A stretch of 9,464 nt of DNA. It comes from Candidatus Eiseniibacteriota bacterium (GTDB taxonomy: Bacteria; JAFGKV01). This document shows, one piece after another, positions 1 through 6,257 of this stretch (positions within the stretch are counted from its first letter, which is position 1; every line of letters begins with the position of its first letter). The DNA is taken from positions 1 through 9,464 of the forward strand of contig JALOPK010000103.1 of the NCBI GenBank assembly GCA_025453925.1, read 5' to 3'. The notes beneath the pieces are model-generated. The model ran no database searches. It worked only from the letters and a program-made list of their open reading frames with translations, and had not been told where the DNA came from. The position numbers were made by a program, and so were the translations under genes.

Positions 1-1
1 C

Positions 2-925
2 CTGGAGGGCTATCTGGTGACCGCGCCCAACGGCAACTCCCTCTGGACGAAGATCATCCAGCCCGATCCTGCGATGTACCCGGGGCAGGCGTTCCCCGCG
101 GTTGTCTTCGTGCCAGGCGGGCTCGGCGCGGGTGAAGGCGGCAACCTACAGGTGGCCGCCTCAGGGTTCGTGGAAGTGCATTTCAATGCCGAGGGACGGG
201 GTGGGCTGCATCCCAGCGAGGGCATGGAGGATCACAACGGTTTTATCCATCAGGACGATCTCAAGGGGGTGATCGAGTTCACCCTCGGTCTTCCCAACGT
301 GGTCGAAACCAACCTAGGTGTGGTGACCAGCAGCTACGGCATCACCATGGGCGCGGGATGCCTGGGGCGATACCCCGGCATTCAGGTCGCCTACCTGATT
401 GACCAGGAGGGGCCGTCTGACAACTTCGTGACGAGCATGGAGCCATGGTCATTGGACGAGGATCCGTCCAATGACCGCCACCAGCAGGCATACGCGCTGT
501 TCGGTCACTGGAGCGTCGACAGGGATCCCTCGCCCGAGAATCTCGCCTGGTGGGCGGAACGAGAGGCTGTGCGCTTTGTCAGCGGCATGCGCGGTCGATA
601 CCTGCGGCTCCAAGCCGAGATGGATCACGCGCAGCCGCCCAATGCCCAATGGCCTGGATTCGACTACCCTCCCGTATGGTATCCATGTATGCATGCCGTC
701 GACCTTATCAACGTCGCTACCTTGGGCGGCGTGCCGTGGACCCGTGTCAACCCGGCGTCCTTGGGCAACGAACCAGGCACGATGTACGATCACGACAATC
801 CGCCGCTCTACTACTCGGGATCCATGCAGAGCCACCCCGGCGAACTGCAACGCGCGATCCGGGAGATGGCGGCGCTGCCGCCCCTCACCTGCATCGACTT
901 CGACTGGGAACTGCCCGGGCTCTGA
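2..925 (+). CDS. alpha/beta-hydrolase-fold protein (5' end outside window)
   Basis: The reading frame is open from base 2 and runs 307 codons to TGA at 923-925, so the true start lies upstream; the in-frame GTG at 17 has no reason to be the start. A beta-strand/oxyanion-type segment (AVVFVPGGLGAG, residues 33-44 of the visible part) is followed by FNAEGRGG (61-68) and a nucleophile-elbow-like TSSYG (109-113), which makes Ser111 (codon 332-334) the probable nucleophile. YLIDQEGP (131-138) resembles the strand after the elbow in dienelactone-hydrolase and prolyl-oligopeptidase-like proteins. The catalytic His is not certain; the HPGEL segment (278-282) near the C-terminus is one candidate. The elbow is T-x-S-x-G rather than the classic G-x-S-x-G. 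Substrate is unknown: esterase, peptidase or carbohydrate esterase are all possible. It converges on the ankyrin gene, with 184 bases between the two stops. Fold assignment is fairly firm; function is not assigned. Confidence 0.75.
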   Translation: MEGYLVTAPNGNSLWTKIIQPDPAMYPGQAFPAVVFVPGGLGAGEGGNLQVAASGFVEVHFNAEGRGGLHPSEGMEDHNGFIHQDDLKGVIEFTLGLPNVVETNLGVVTSSYGITMGAGCLGRYPGIQVAYLIDQEGPSDNFVTSMEPWSLDEDPSNDRHQQAYALFGHWSVDRDPSPENLAWWAEREAVRFVSGMRGRYLRLQAEMDHAQPPNAQWPGFDYPPVWYPCMHAVDLINVATLGGVPWTRVNPASLGNEPGTMYDHDNPPLYYSGSMQSHPGELQRAIREMAALPPLTCIDFDWELPGL

Positions 926-1021
926 GTGGAGGTGCCCGCGAGTCCACGGGACGTCTGACTCGCCCCGGCGCGGTCCATCGGCCGGGTGTCGCATCCCGCT
1001 CGGTCGGCGACGCCAACGGGC

Positions 1022-1047
1022 CGCCCGCCGCGGCCACGTGGCGGGCG
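1022..1047. terminator. strong GC hairpin between convergent genes
   Basis: CGCCCGCC (1022-1029) pairs perfectly with GGCGGGCG (1040-1047). Three inner pairs (one of them G-U) extend this to an 11-bp stem with a GCCA tetraloop. It lies 97 bases after the hydrolase stop and 63 bases after the ankyrin stop on the other strand, so it could end transcription from both sides. No T-run follows on either strand, so it is not a textbook intrinsic terminator. Confidence 0.45.
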
Positions 1048-1109
1048 CACTCCCGCCGGTAGGGTGCATCAGAACGGCACGGAGCGGAGCGGAGCGTTTC
1101 GTTCCGGGA

Positions 1110-1784
1110 CTACTCCGTCGTCGAGACACGGCCGAGTGCCGCGATGAGTTCCGGATTGCCTCCCTCCTCAGCCAGGTCGAGCGCGGTCTTTGCGTCAGTA
1201 GTGCGCAGGAGTTGGTTTGCCCCATGTCGGAGCAGGAAACGAACGGCCTCGGGCTTGCCCCTCGTCACGGCGCGGTGGAGCGGGGTGAAACCTTTCCCAT
1301 TTTGGGCATTGATATCGGCGCCATGCGCAAGGAGCAGGGTTGCCATGTCGCAGAACGAGCGGCCGACTGCCAGGTGGAGCGGCTGCCATCCGTTGGCATC
1401 GGCGGCGTTGGCGTCTGCACCGTATTCGAGAAGCAGGGAAGCAATTTCCCGCCGGTCCTTGTGGGCAGCCCGGTGCAGCGCCGTGACGCCGCGCACGGTG
1501 CGCAAACGGGGATCTGCGCCATGCTCCAGGAGCACTCTGGCGACATCGACGTGACCCTTGTCTGTCGCCCAGTGCAGCGCGGCCCACTCCCGTGAACACC
1601 GGGCATTGACATCCACCCCCTGGCTGATGAGCCCCTGCACAGTCGCGAGGTCGCCGCGTTTCGACGCATCGCAGAGCTCGGAGGAGGTCCTCCTGGCACC
1701 ACAGTGCACCAGCAACACGACGGGAGCGGCAGCGAAGCACGCCAAGATGAGACGAAACAAGAGGCTCCAAGCTCCTTTCACCAA
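1110..1784 (-). CDS. exported or membrane-anchored ankyrin-repeat protein
   Basis: A 224-residue frame. Residues 8-28 are a hydrophobic signal/anchor segment after a basic start (RLILACFAAAPVVLLVHC). Six consecutive ankyrin units follow, at about 34-62, 63-95, 96-128, 129-161, 162-194 and 195-224, with the usual TALHxA / plxlA and LLLxHGAD signatures (ALHWA, ALHRAA, PLHLAV, PLHRAV). The first and last units are degenerate caps, so the protein is almost entirely one ankyrin solenoid, a protein-binding scaffold facing the periplasm or outside. Cys28 is preceded by L-V-H, a poor lipobox, so lipoprotein status is doubtful. Start choice is uncertain: TTG at 1784 gives the longest form, GTG follows at 1781, and TTG at 1760 would be served by AAAGGAG at 1778-1772 (spacing 11) and would still keep the signal. 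It lies 114 bases downstream of the beta-barrel gene on the same strand and may share its transcript. Partner unknown. Confidence 0.85.
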   Translation of the reverse strand: MVKGAWSLLFRLILACFAAAPVVLLVHCGARRTSSELCDASKRGDLATVQGLISQGVDVNARCSREWAALHWATDKGHVDVARVLLEHGADPRLRTVRGVTALHRAAHKDRREIASLLLEYGADANAADANGWQPLHLAVGRSFCDMATLLLAHGADINAQNGKGFTPLHRAVTRGKPEAVRFLLRHGANQLLRTTDAKTALDLAEEGGNPELIAALGRVSTTE

Positions 1785-1898
1785 CGCGTCGTCCGCCGCA
1801 GGCTCCCGCCATGGGAAGCGTCGCGTACTGACACGCGATTCGAGGTGCGAGCGTAGTTCGGTTGAATGCGCGACGAATTCGCCGAGCGGCGTCTCCGC

Positions 1899-2402
1899 CT
1901 ACAGGTCTCCCGACCAGGTGCCCGTGACGCCGCCGCCGAATGACCACGAACCGGAGTTTGCGGTGTCAGACAGATCCTCGACTCGATACTTGGCCTCGAA
2001 GTCGAAGCTGAGCGATCCGCCCGGCCGATAGGCGAGGCCCGCCAGGAACTCCGCGCCTCCCGTCATGTCGGTCTCGTTTTCCCATGAGCGGTAGTTCAGC
2101 CCAAGGCCTGCGCCGACATACGGATCCAGCGAGGCGGAGCCCAGCGGATGGAAGATGCCGTCAACCGCGATGGGAACATACGTCACGTCGTCGTACTTGG
2201 TCCACGACACATTGCCTGCGAGAGAAACGTACGAACTAAGCCAGTAGTTGGCCTGGATGCCGAGCATCGGGGAGGTTCCGGCGTCTCCCGGCGGATTGTA
2301 GATGCTGGCGGTGGCGGTGACGGAGATGTGTCCCTTTTCTGCGGCAGGGGCGGGAACGGCAAGCAGGAGCAAGAGACCCAAGACGGCAATTGCAGGACGC
2401 AT
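1899..2402 (-). CDS. small outer-membrane beta-barrel protein
   Basis: The ATG at 2402 is chosen because AAAGGAG lies 5 bases upstream (2414-2408) and it opens directly on a Sec signal peptide (MRPAIAVLGLLLLLAVPAPAA, cleavage near residue 20-21). A 45-codon upstream extension of the frame lacks these features. The 167-residue product (about 147 mature) alternates polar and hydrophobic/aromatic residues in strand-like stretches: HISVTATASIY, MLGIQANYWLSSYVSLAGNVSW, SLDPYVGAGLGLNYR, GAEFLAGLAYR, LSFDFEAKYRV, WSFGGGVTGTW. The central DPYVGAGLGLNY is typical of OmpA/OmpW-like 8-strand 'OMP_b-brl' proteins. It ends in GTWSGDL rather than the C-terminal aromatic residue usual for BAM substrates, which is mildly odd. 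No catalytic residues are apparent; a structural or small-pore role is plausible. It is followed on the same strand by the ankyrin gene. Confidence 0.8.
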   Translation of the reverse strand: MRPAIAVLGLLLLLAVPAPAAEKGHISVTATASIYNPPGDAGTSPMLGIQANYWLSSYVSLAGNVSWTKYDDVTYVPIAVDGIFHPLGSASLDPYVGAGLGLNYRSWENETDMTGGAEFLAGLAYRPGGSLSFDFEAKYRVEDLSDTANSGSWSFGGGVTGTWSGDL

Positions 2403-2407
2403 AGCCA

Positions 2408-2414
2408 CTCCTTT
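2408..2414 (-). promoter_or_regulatory. ribosome binding site fixing the beta-barrel start
   Basis: The minus strand reads AAAGGAG, then 5 bases, then ATG at 2402. This near-consensus Shine-Dalgarno selects the internal ATG rather than the longer open frame that reaches 2537. Confidence 0.8.
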
Positions 2415-2446
2415 GTGGAACCACGAACAGAGCAAACGATAGTCGG

Positions 2447-2476
2447 CAACTACCAAACAAGGTGTGTGTGCGTCAA
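2447..2476 (-). promoter_or_regulatory. candidate sigma70-type promoter for the beta-barrel gene
   Basis: The minus strand has TTGACG at 2476-2471 (5 of 6 to the -35 consensus), an 18-base spacer, and TAGTTG at 2452-2447 as a weak -10 (3 of 6). It would give a leader of about 40 bases. The poor -10 keeps this tentative. Confidence 0.3.
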
Positions 2477-2536
2477 GAGGCGGAGAAAGGGTGGTCGGCA
2501 TACGGGAAACAGAGTGATGAAGGAGGCTTGTACTCA

Positions 2537-2554
2537 TGATGTAGGTGATGTAGG
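2537..2554. repeat. 9-bp tandem duplication
   Basis: TGATGTAGG occurs twice back to back (2537-2545, 2546-2554) in the gap between the beta-barrel gene and the subtilase. It is followed by two small hairpins, GGGCC-TTCA-GGCCC (2556-2569) and GCGGC-TATG-GCCGC (2583-2596). The rest of the 2403-2751 gap holds only the candidate promoter and the terminator-like hairpin at 2704-2737; I see no gene in it. Confidence 0.5.
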
Positions 2555-2705
2555 AGGGCCTTCAGGCCCGACAAAGCGCGTTGCGGCTATGGCCGCCCGT
2601 TCAGGATGAAACCGCTCCCACTGTTTGGTCCGTGCGGGCCAGCCGTTTCCGCACGCATCGGGGGACAATGATCGTGGGGGAGTTGCTGACAGGGGCAGAG
2701 GCGCA

Positions 2706-2737
2706 ACGGGGGGATGGCCAGACGGTCATCCCCCCGT
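2706..2737 (-). terminator. strong hairpin just downstream of the subtilase gene
   Basis: ACGGGGGGATG (2706-2716) is a perfect inverse complement of CATCCCCCCGT (2727-2737). Two further G-C pairs and one G-U pair close a 4-base loop, making a 14-bp stem. It begins 14 bases after the subtilase stop, the usual place for a terminator. The minus-strand sequence beyond it lacks a clear U-run, so it may act as a 3'-end-protecting stem or a non-canonical terminator. Confidence 0.65.
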
Positions 2738-2751
2738 CGGAGCAAGGAACC

Positions 2752-5706
2752 CTATCGGATCAAGATGTAGGGCTTGGTGGCGCTGAGTTGCAGGTCGTCA
2801 GACTCGAATGCGAGCCTGCAGACGTAGCGCCCCGAAGGCAGCGTCGAAGTCGGCGCCCACGAGAGCGACCGCCATCCGGACCCCAACTCCTCCCCGTCCA
2901 TCATGGACGCCACGCGCCGGCCGGCGATGTCATAGAGGTCCATGGACACCATGCCGGGGGCAGGCAGGAAGAAGCGAACCGAAGCCGGCCCATTGGTGGG
3001 AGTCGGCCTGGGCTGCACGAGCCACAGCGTCGTTGGTCCGCCGAGAGTGGTCACGTCCACCGGCCCGAATAGCGTGCCGACACCCGATGGCGCTACCGCT
3101 TCCAGCCAGTAGAAGTAGGTCTGACCCGGCTCGACGCCTTCGTCCTTGAACGATGTCGAGGTTACCATGCCGCCATTGAGTTGGCGCCACGATTCAGTCT
3201 CGGCCGTCACGTTGCGGTACACATTGTATCCGGCGATCTCCCATGTCACCGTGGGCGACCATGAGAGCGTCACGGCGCCCTCGCGGGAGCTTGCCGAGAG
3301 GCCCGCTAACTCGATATCCTCATCGACCGGGCTCCCGGTGGACACGATAGTACGCATGAAGTAGGTCTCGTTCCAGGTATCCCAGGTCGTACCGTTGAAG
3401 TCCCACGCGCGGCCGTTATCGGCAGAGTCATACCCGTAGGTGGGCGTGTTCACCCCATCATAGAACATGCAGACCAGGAACTCGGCCGTGACCTGCTTGT
3501 TCTGCGCGGACACGTCGACCTCGAACCACCCGGTACCGGTCGGCGTGGCCGTCACGGCGTTGGTGATCTGGTTGCCGGTGACCGTGTCATACGTGCGGGC
3601 ACTGAACGAGCCATTGCCGCCACCAGCGCCACTGAGGGAGTTGATGTAGTACTTCAACTTCTTGATGGTAGCGGGAAACTGCGGCGGGGTCATCTGAACG
3701 CCGGAGCCTTGGCCCGCGCTAGGCCAGTAGTAGCCGCTGCTGGGTGTTCCGTCATCGTAGATGAGTTCCACGGTCTGCCCGGGTCCGCCCCCGCCCATCG
3801 CCTGCACTGCTGCGTAGGCATCGAGCTTACCCCAGCCGAAGTCCTTCTGCCATCCCTGCCCGGTGTAGGAGTCGTGGCGGGCGGTGTTCTGGAGCGCGTC
3901 CCTGATCTCGGTGTAGGACGCCGTCGGCTTCTTGTCCAACATCAGAGCGATGCAGCCTGCGACATGCGGCGTCGCCATGCTCGTTCCCTGCATGTAGAGG
4001 TGGGCCCCATCCGGCGCCACGTAGTAGCGCTGGTTCTGCATGTAGTTGGGCTCGGCTCCTGCTGACATCACCGACGCGATGATCTGGCCGGGCGCGGCCA
4101 GATTCGGCTTCTGGCGGCCGTCGGCCGTCGGGCCGTTGCTGCTGAAGCCGGAGATTTCGCCCAGTGTCTCGCCGACATTGTAGCCGTTGCCGTCGATGTC
4201 ATACCACTGGATCTTCGTATTGTACGATCCTACGGTGATGGCCTGCTTGGAGCTGCCCGGCATCCCGACGATCGACTCCAGAGAAATGTGATCCAGCCAG
4301 TGCACGGAGTATTGATTCCGCTCGAACCAGCCATCGGTCTGGCCACCCTGCGGCACCGAGTTGTTCGCGGAGAGTCGGATCGCCCAGGTTCCCTGGGTCA
4401 CGCCGTCGTTGTAGTCCCATAGGGTGATGTTGAAGTAGCCCTTGTGGCTCACCGGGTGATTGCTGTTCGAGTACACCCATACGGTATCCCCGGAGCTCAT
4501 GATCCATCCGGGCCACGTCGTCTCGTCCGGGCCGAACATGTTGGAAACGCCGCCCCACGGATCGATGACTTCCAGGTTGAACTTGTCGCCCAGCTTGTAC
4601 CAGACCTCGAATTTGACCTCACCCGTCAGCTGATCCTCCCCGGGCGTGCCGGTAGTGAACGACATGAGCAACGGGGTGCCGGCAGTCACCTGGCCACGGG
4701 CATGCCAGTTCTGCTCCTGATCGTTGCCTGCAGCGATGCAGACGGGGATGTTGCGGGTGGTGATGAAGTTGTCGACGCCCTGTTCGAAGAGAGTTGATCC
4801 ATCATGCGGGCCCATCGTGACGCCCTGGCTCCAGCTCACGACCATCGGCTTGTTGAGCTGGGTCTTCTTCGTGTACAGGTAGGCCAAAGCATCCAGCGAA
4901 CCCATGGTGCTGGGAGAGGTGTACCAGGGCGGGGCAAATCCGTACGTGAAGATATCGGCGGAAAGGTTCGACACCATCATGATGTCGGCCTTGGGCGCCA
5001 TGCCGATGTAGCCGGCCGAGGACGCGCTGCCATCCCCTGCCGCCGTGCCGGCGCAATGAGAACCGTGTGCGCCTTCATCGGTCATGGTGCACTGGCCGGC
5101 ATCGATCTGCTGTTTGGTCCACTCGCGGCCGTAGGTGTAGCCGGAGGGGGCGGGACCGGTCTGGGACCACTGATCCCAGATGTACTGGACGCGGGTCTTG
5201 TTGGTGGCATCCAGAAAGTCGGGATGATACGGGTCGATTCCGGTATCCAGAAGGCCGACAATCACGCCGTTGCCGTCATACCCGAGTTCCGTTCGCACGC
5301 GGGTGCCGCCGCATTCGGGCACGCTGACGTCCATGCAGTTGTAGAGCCGGTATGACGCCTCGATGGCCTCCACGTCCTGCAGAAGCGCGAGCGTCTCCAG
5401 CTTCTCAAGGGGAATCCGCGCTGTCACGATGTCCCCCAGGACCGATCCGACCGATGCCCCGGCAGCTTCCAGTTCGCTGCGGGGAGCGGTGGTCTTGATG
5501 AGTACCGGGACAACGATTCCCTTCGGATCGACGGCTTTGCCCAGGGCTGCATTGGTGAAGCCCTTGGCGAACATGGCCGGATCCTTGTGGAGGAAGAGGA
5601 GCTTCGGGTCGACCTTGCGAGCTGCTTCGGGCGACATGACCGCGGCAGAGGCCATGTGAACCCAGACGAGCATGGCGAGGGCAACCAGGAGATGCGCTCT
5701 TCGCAT
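2752..5706 (-). CDS. exported S8 subtilisin-like serine protease with Fn3 and FlgD-Ig C-terminal domains
   Basis: 984 residues from the ATG at 5706, chosen over an upstream frame extension because AAGGAGG sits 5 bases before it and a signal peptide follows at once (residues 1-22, ending ASAA). Order: signal; I9-like propeptide (about 60-122, VLIKTTAP...IPLEKLETL); S8 catalytic domain with Asp154 (LLDTGID), His214 (HGSHCAG), oxyanion Asn328 (AAGND) and Ser576 (GTSMATPHVAG); an inserted beta-rich segment at about 335-475 inside the catalytic domain; a secreted beta-sandwich at about 645-790 beginning ELIYDDGTPSSGYYWP; an Fn3 domain at about 798-887; and a FlgD-Ig/T9SS-type-A-like domain at about 895-984 (QPRPTPTNG, LYDIAGRRV, LPSGRYVCRL). 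All catalytic residues are present, so it should be active. It probably acts at the cell surface or in the medium on proteins, for nutrition or processing. It is monocistronic by context, with its own long upstream region and a 3' hairpin. Confidence 0.93.
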   Translation of the reverse strand: MRRAHLLVALAMLVWVHMASAAVMSPEAARKVDPKLLFLHKDPAMFAKGFTNAALGKAVDPKGIVVPVLIKTTAPRSELEAAGASVGSVLGDIVTARIPLEKLETLALLQDVEAIEASYRLYNCMDVSVPECGGTRVRTELGYDGNGVIVGLLDTGIDPYHPDFLDATNKTRVQYIWDQWSQTGPAPSGYTYGREWTKQQIDAGQCTMTDEGAHGSHCAGTAAGDGSASSAGYIGMAPKADIMMVSNLSADIFTYGFAPPWYTSPSTMGSLDALAYLYTKKTQLNKPMVVSWSQGVTMGPHDGSTLFEQGVDNFITTRNIPVCIAAGNDQEQNWHARGQVTAGTPLLMSFTTGTPGEDQLTGEVKFEVWYKLGDKFNLEVIDPWGGVSNMFGPDETTWPGWIMSSGDTVWVYSNSNHPVSHKGYFNITLWDYNDGVTQGTWAIRLSANNSVPQGGQTDGWFERNQYSVHWLDHISLESIVGMPGSSKQAITVGSYNTKIQWYDIDGNGYNVGETLGEISGFSSNGPTADGRQKPNLAAPGQIIASVMSAGAEPNYMQNQRYYVAPDGAHLYMQGTSMATPHVAGCIALMLDKKPTASYTEIRDALQNTARHDSYTGQGWQKDFGWGKLDAYAAVQAMGGGGPGQTVELIYDDGTPSSGYYWPSAGQGSGVQMTPPQFPATIKKLKYYINSLSGAGGGNGSFSARTYDTVTGNQITNAVTATPTGTGWFEVDVSAQNKQVTAEFLVCMFYDGVNTPTYGYDSADNGRAWDFNGTTWDTWNETYFMRTIVSTGSPVDEDIELAGLSASSREGAVTLSWSPTVTWEIAGYNVYRNVTAETESWRQLNGGMVTSTSFKDEGVEPGQTYFYWLEAVAPSGVGTLFGPVDVTTLGGPTTLWLVQPRPTPTNGPASVRFFLPAPGMVSMDLYDIAGRRVASMMDGEELGSGWRSLSWAPTSTLPSGRYVCRLAFESDDLQLSATKPYILIR

Positions 5707-5710
5707 TACA

Positions 5711-5718
5711 CCCTCCTT
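5711..5718 (-). promoter_or_regulatory. ribosome binding site fixing the subtilase start
   Basis: The minus strand reads AAGGAGGG (5718-5711) four bases before the ATG at 5706. This supports that start over an ATG-like codon 12 residues upstream. Confidence 0.8.
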
Positions 5719-5746
5719 CGGTGCACAGAGACAACCTGGCACGACT

Positions 5747-5764
5747 GACCGCCGGGCGGCGGTC
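5747..5764 (-). promoter_or_regulatory. hairpin in the subtilase 5' leader
   Basis: GACCGCC (5747-5753) pairs perfectly with GGCGGTC (5758-5764) around a 4-base loop. It would form 40 bases upstream of the ATG in either candidate leader. It could stabilise the leader or affect translation; no known riboswitch was recognised. Confidence 0.4.
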
Positions 5765-5787
5765 CCGAAACCAGATCACACTCACAC

Positions 5788-5817
5788 AATGTAGATGCCT
5801 CACCCGGGATTGCTCAA
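5788..5817 (-). promoter_or_regulatory. candidate proximal promoter of the subtilase
   Basis: On the minus strand TTGAGC (5817-5812) is separated by 18 bases from TACATT (5793-5788), each matching 4 of 6 of the sigma70 hexamers. The start would lie about 75 bases before the ATG. It is weaker than the distal candidate at 5907-5936. Confidence 0.3.
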
Positions 5818-5906
5818 GACCAATAACCGAGACCCGACGATCACACGCAGACGTGCCCGGCGGCGGAATCGCCTCAATCACTCCCGACGGATCCGATCGA
5901 GCCGAA

Positions 5907-5936
5907 ATCATAGCGCATGCACCAAGGGTCTGCCAA
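5907..5936 (-). promoter_or_regulatory. candidate distal sigma70-type promoter of the subtilase
   Basis: On the minus strand TTGGCA (5936-5931) and TATGAT (5912-5907) are each one base off consensus, with an 18-base spacer. Transcription would start near 5900 and leave a leader of about 195 bases before the subtilase ATG. This is the best promoter-like sequence I found in the window, and it has a CRP/FNR-like palindrome just upstream. Confidence 0.5.
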
Positions 5937-5953
5937 GGATCTGGGTCACATGA

Positions 5954-5977
5954 TTCGTGTGATCTGCGTCACGCGAA
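5954..5977. promoter_or_regulatory. CRP/FNR-family-like operator
   Basis: A 24-bp imperfect palindrome with half-sites TTCGTGTGA (5954-5962) and TCACGCGAA (5969-5977) and a 6-bp centre; 8 of 9 half-site positions are symmetric. The core TGTGA-N6-TCAC matches the CRP-type consensus except for its last base. Its centre (about 5965.5) lies near -65 of the predicted start at 5900, close to class I activator positions. The segment at 5938-5949 (GATCTGGGTCAC) repeats the inner part at 5961-5972 with one mismatch, which suggests a second half-site 23 bp away. Confidence 0.5.
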
Positions 5978-6190
5978 GGCGTTCACGGTGGTCAGTGCCT
6001 GGGCAAAGCGCCATCCGGTGACGGATCGGAATGCCCTCATCCGCTTCCCTCGACCGTGGCGGAAAGCCTCTCGCACAAGGCGCACCCCGAGCCGCACGCG
6101 CCCCTGCGGAGAGAGAGACAAAACGCCGACGTCATCGGCCGTGGGGAACTCGCAGACTCGGCGAAGCCAACAGCGAAGCGCGAAACCCAA
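5978..6190. other. intergenic stretch with no recognisable gene
   Basis: Short frames exist on both strands here (for example minus 5969-6190, 73 codons), but their translations are arginine-rich and include an LSPQGR-type run typical of translated intergenic repeats. I see no ribosome binding site, conserved motif or clear hairpin. Confidence 0.5.
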
Positions 6191-6210
6191 CTATTCTAAC
6201 ATTAGAATAG
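6191..6210. promoter_or_regulatory. AT-rich perfect palindrome, operator-like
   Basis: CTATTCTAA (6191-6199) and TTAGAATAG (6202-6210) are exact inverse complements around CA, giving a 9-2-9 palindrome. It stands out as AT-rich in GC-rich surroundings. It lies 48 bases after the polyferredoxin stop and about 485 bases upstream of the subtilase start. As a terminator it would be weak, being AT-rich with a 2-base loop followed by TTGGGTTT on the minus strand. A dimeric repressor site is the alternative; no family was identified. Confidence 0.45.
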
Positions 6211-6257
6211 CGGCGCATGGATCGTCCTGAGACCTATGTCGGTCGCCCCCGTGTCGG

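Noticed and set aside
449-1225. Minus-strand frame opposite the hydrolase
   Set aside because: Arginine-rich, no motif, and spans into the ankyrin gene; shadow of the real frames.
471-1595. Long plus-strand frame of 374 codons crossing the hydrolase and ankyrin genes
   Set aside because: Arg/Ser/Pro-rich product without domains, overlapping two well-supported genes; a by-product of high GC content.
1110-1784. Lipoprotein call for the ankyrin protein
   Set aside because: The residue before Cys28 is His, which does not fit a lipobox.
1195-1947. Minus-strand 250-codon frame over the ankyrin gene
   Set aside because: Frame-shifted shadow; the ankyrin signatures are all in the other frame.
2148-2609. 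Plus-strand frame opposite the beta-barrel gene
   Set aside because: Overlaps the barrel gene antisense, no motif; the barrel has a signal peptide and a strong ribosome binding site.
5938-5972. Possible CRISPR-like repeat pair
   Set aside because: Only two 12-base copies with an 11-base gap; far too short and few for an array.
5969-6190. Minus-strand 73-codon frame
   Set aside because: Contains an LSPQGR-type string seen when intergenic repeats are translated; no start signal.
6191-6210. Reading the palindrome as an intrinsic terminator of the polyferredoxin gene
   Set aside because: AT-rich stem, 2-base loop and no U-run; kept as operator-like instead.
5721-6230. Plus-strand 169-codon frame in the regulatory gap
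   Set aside because: No ribosome binding site or domain, low-complexity Arg/Ser/Thr composition, and it covers the candidate promoters.
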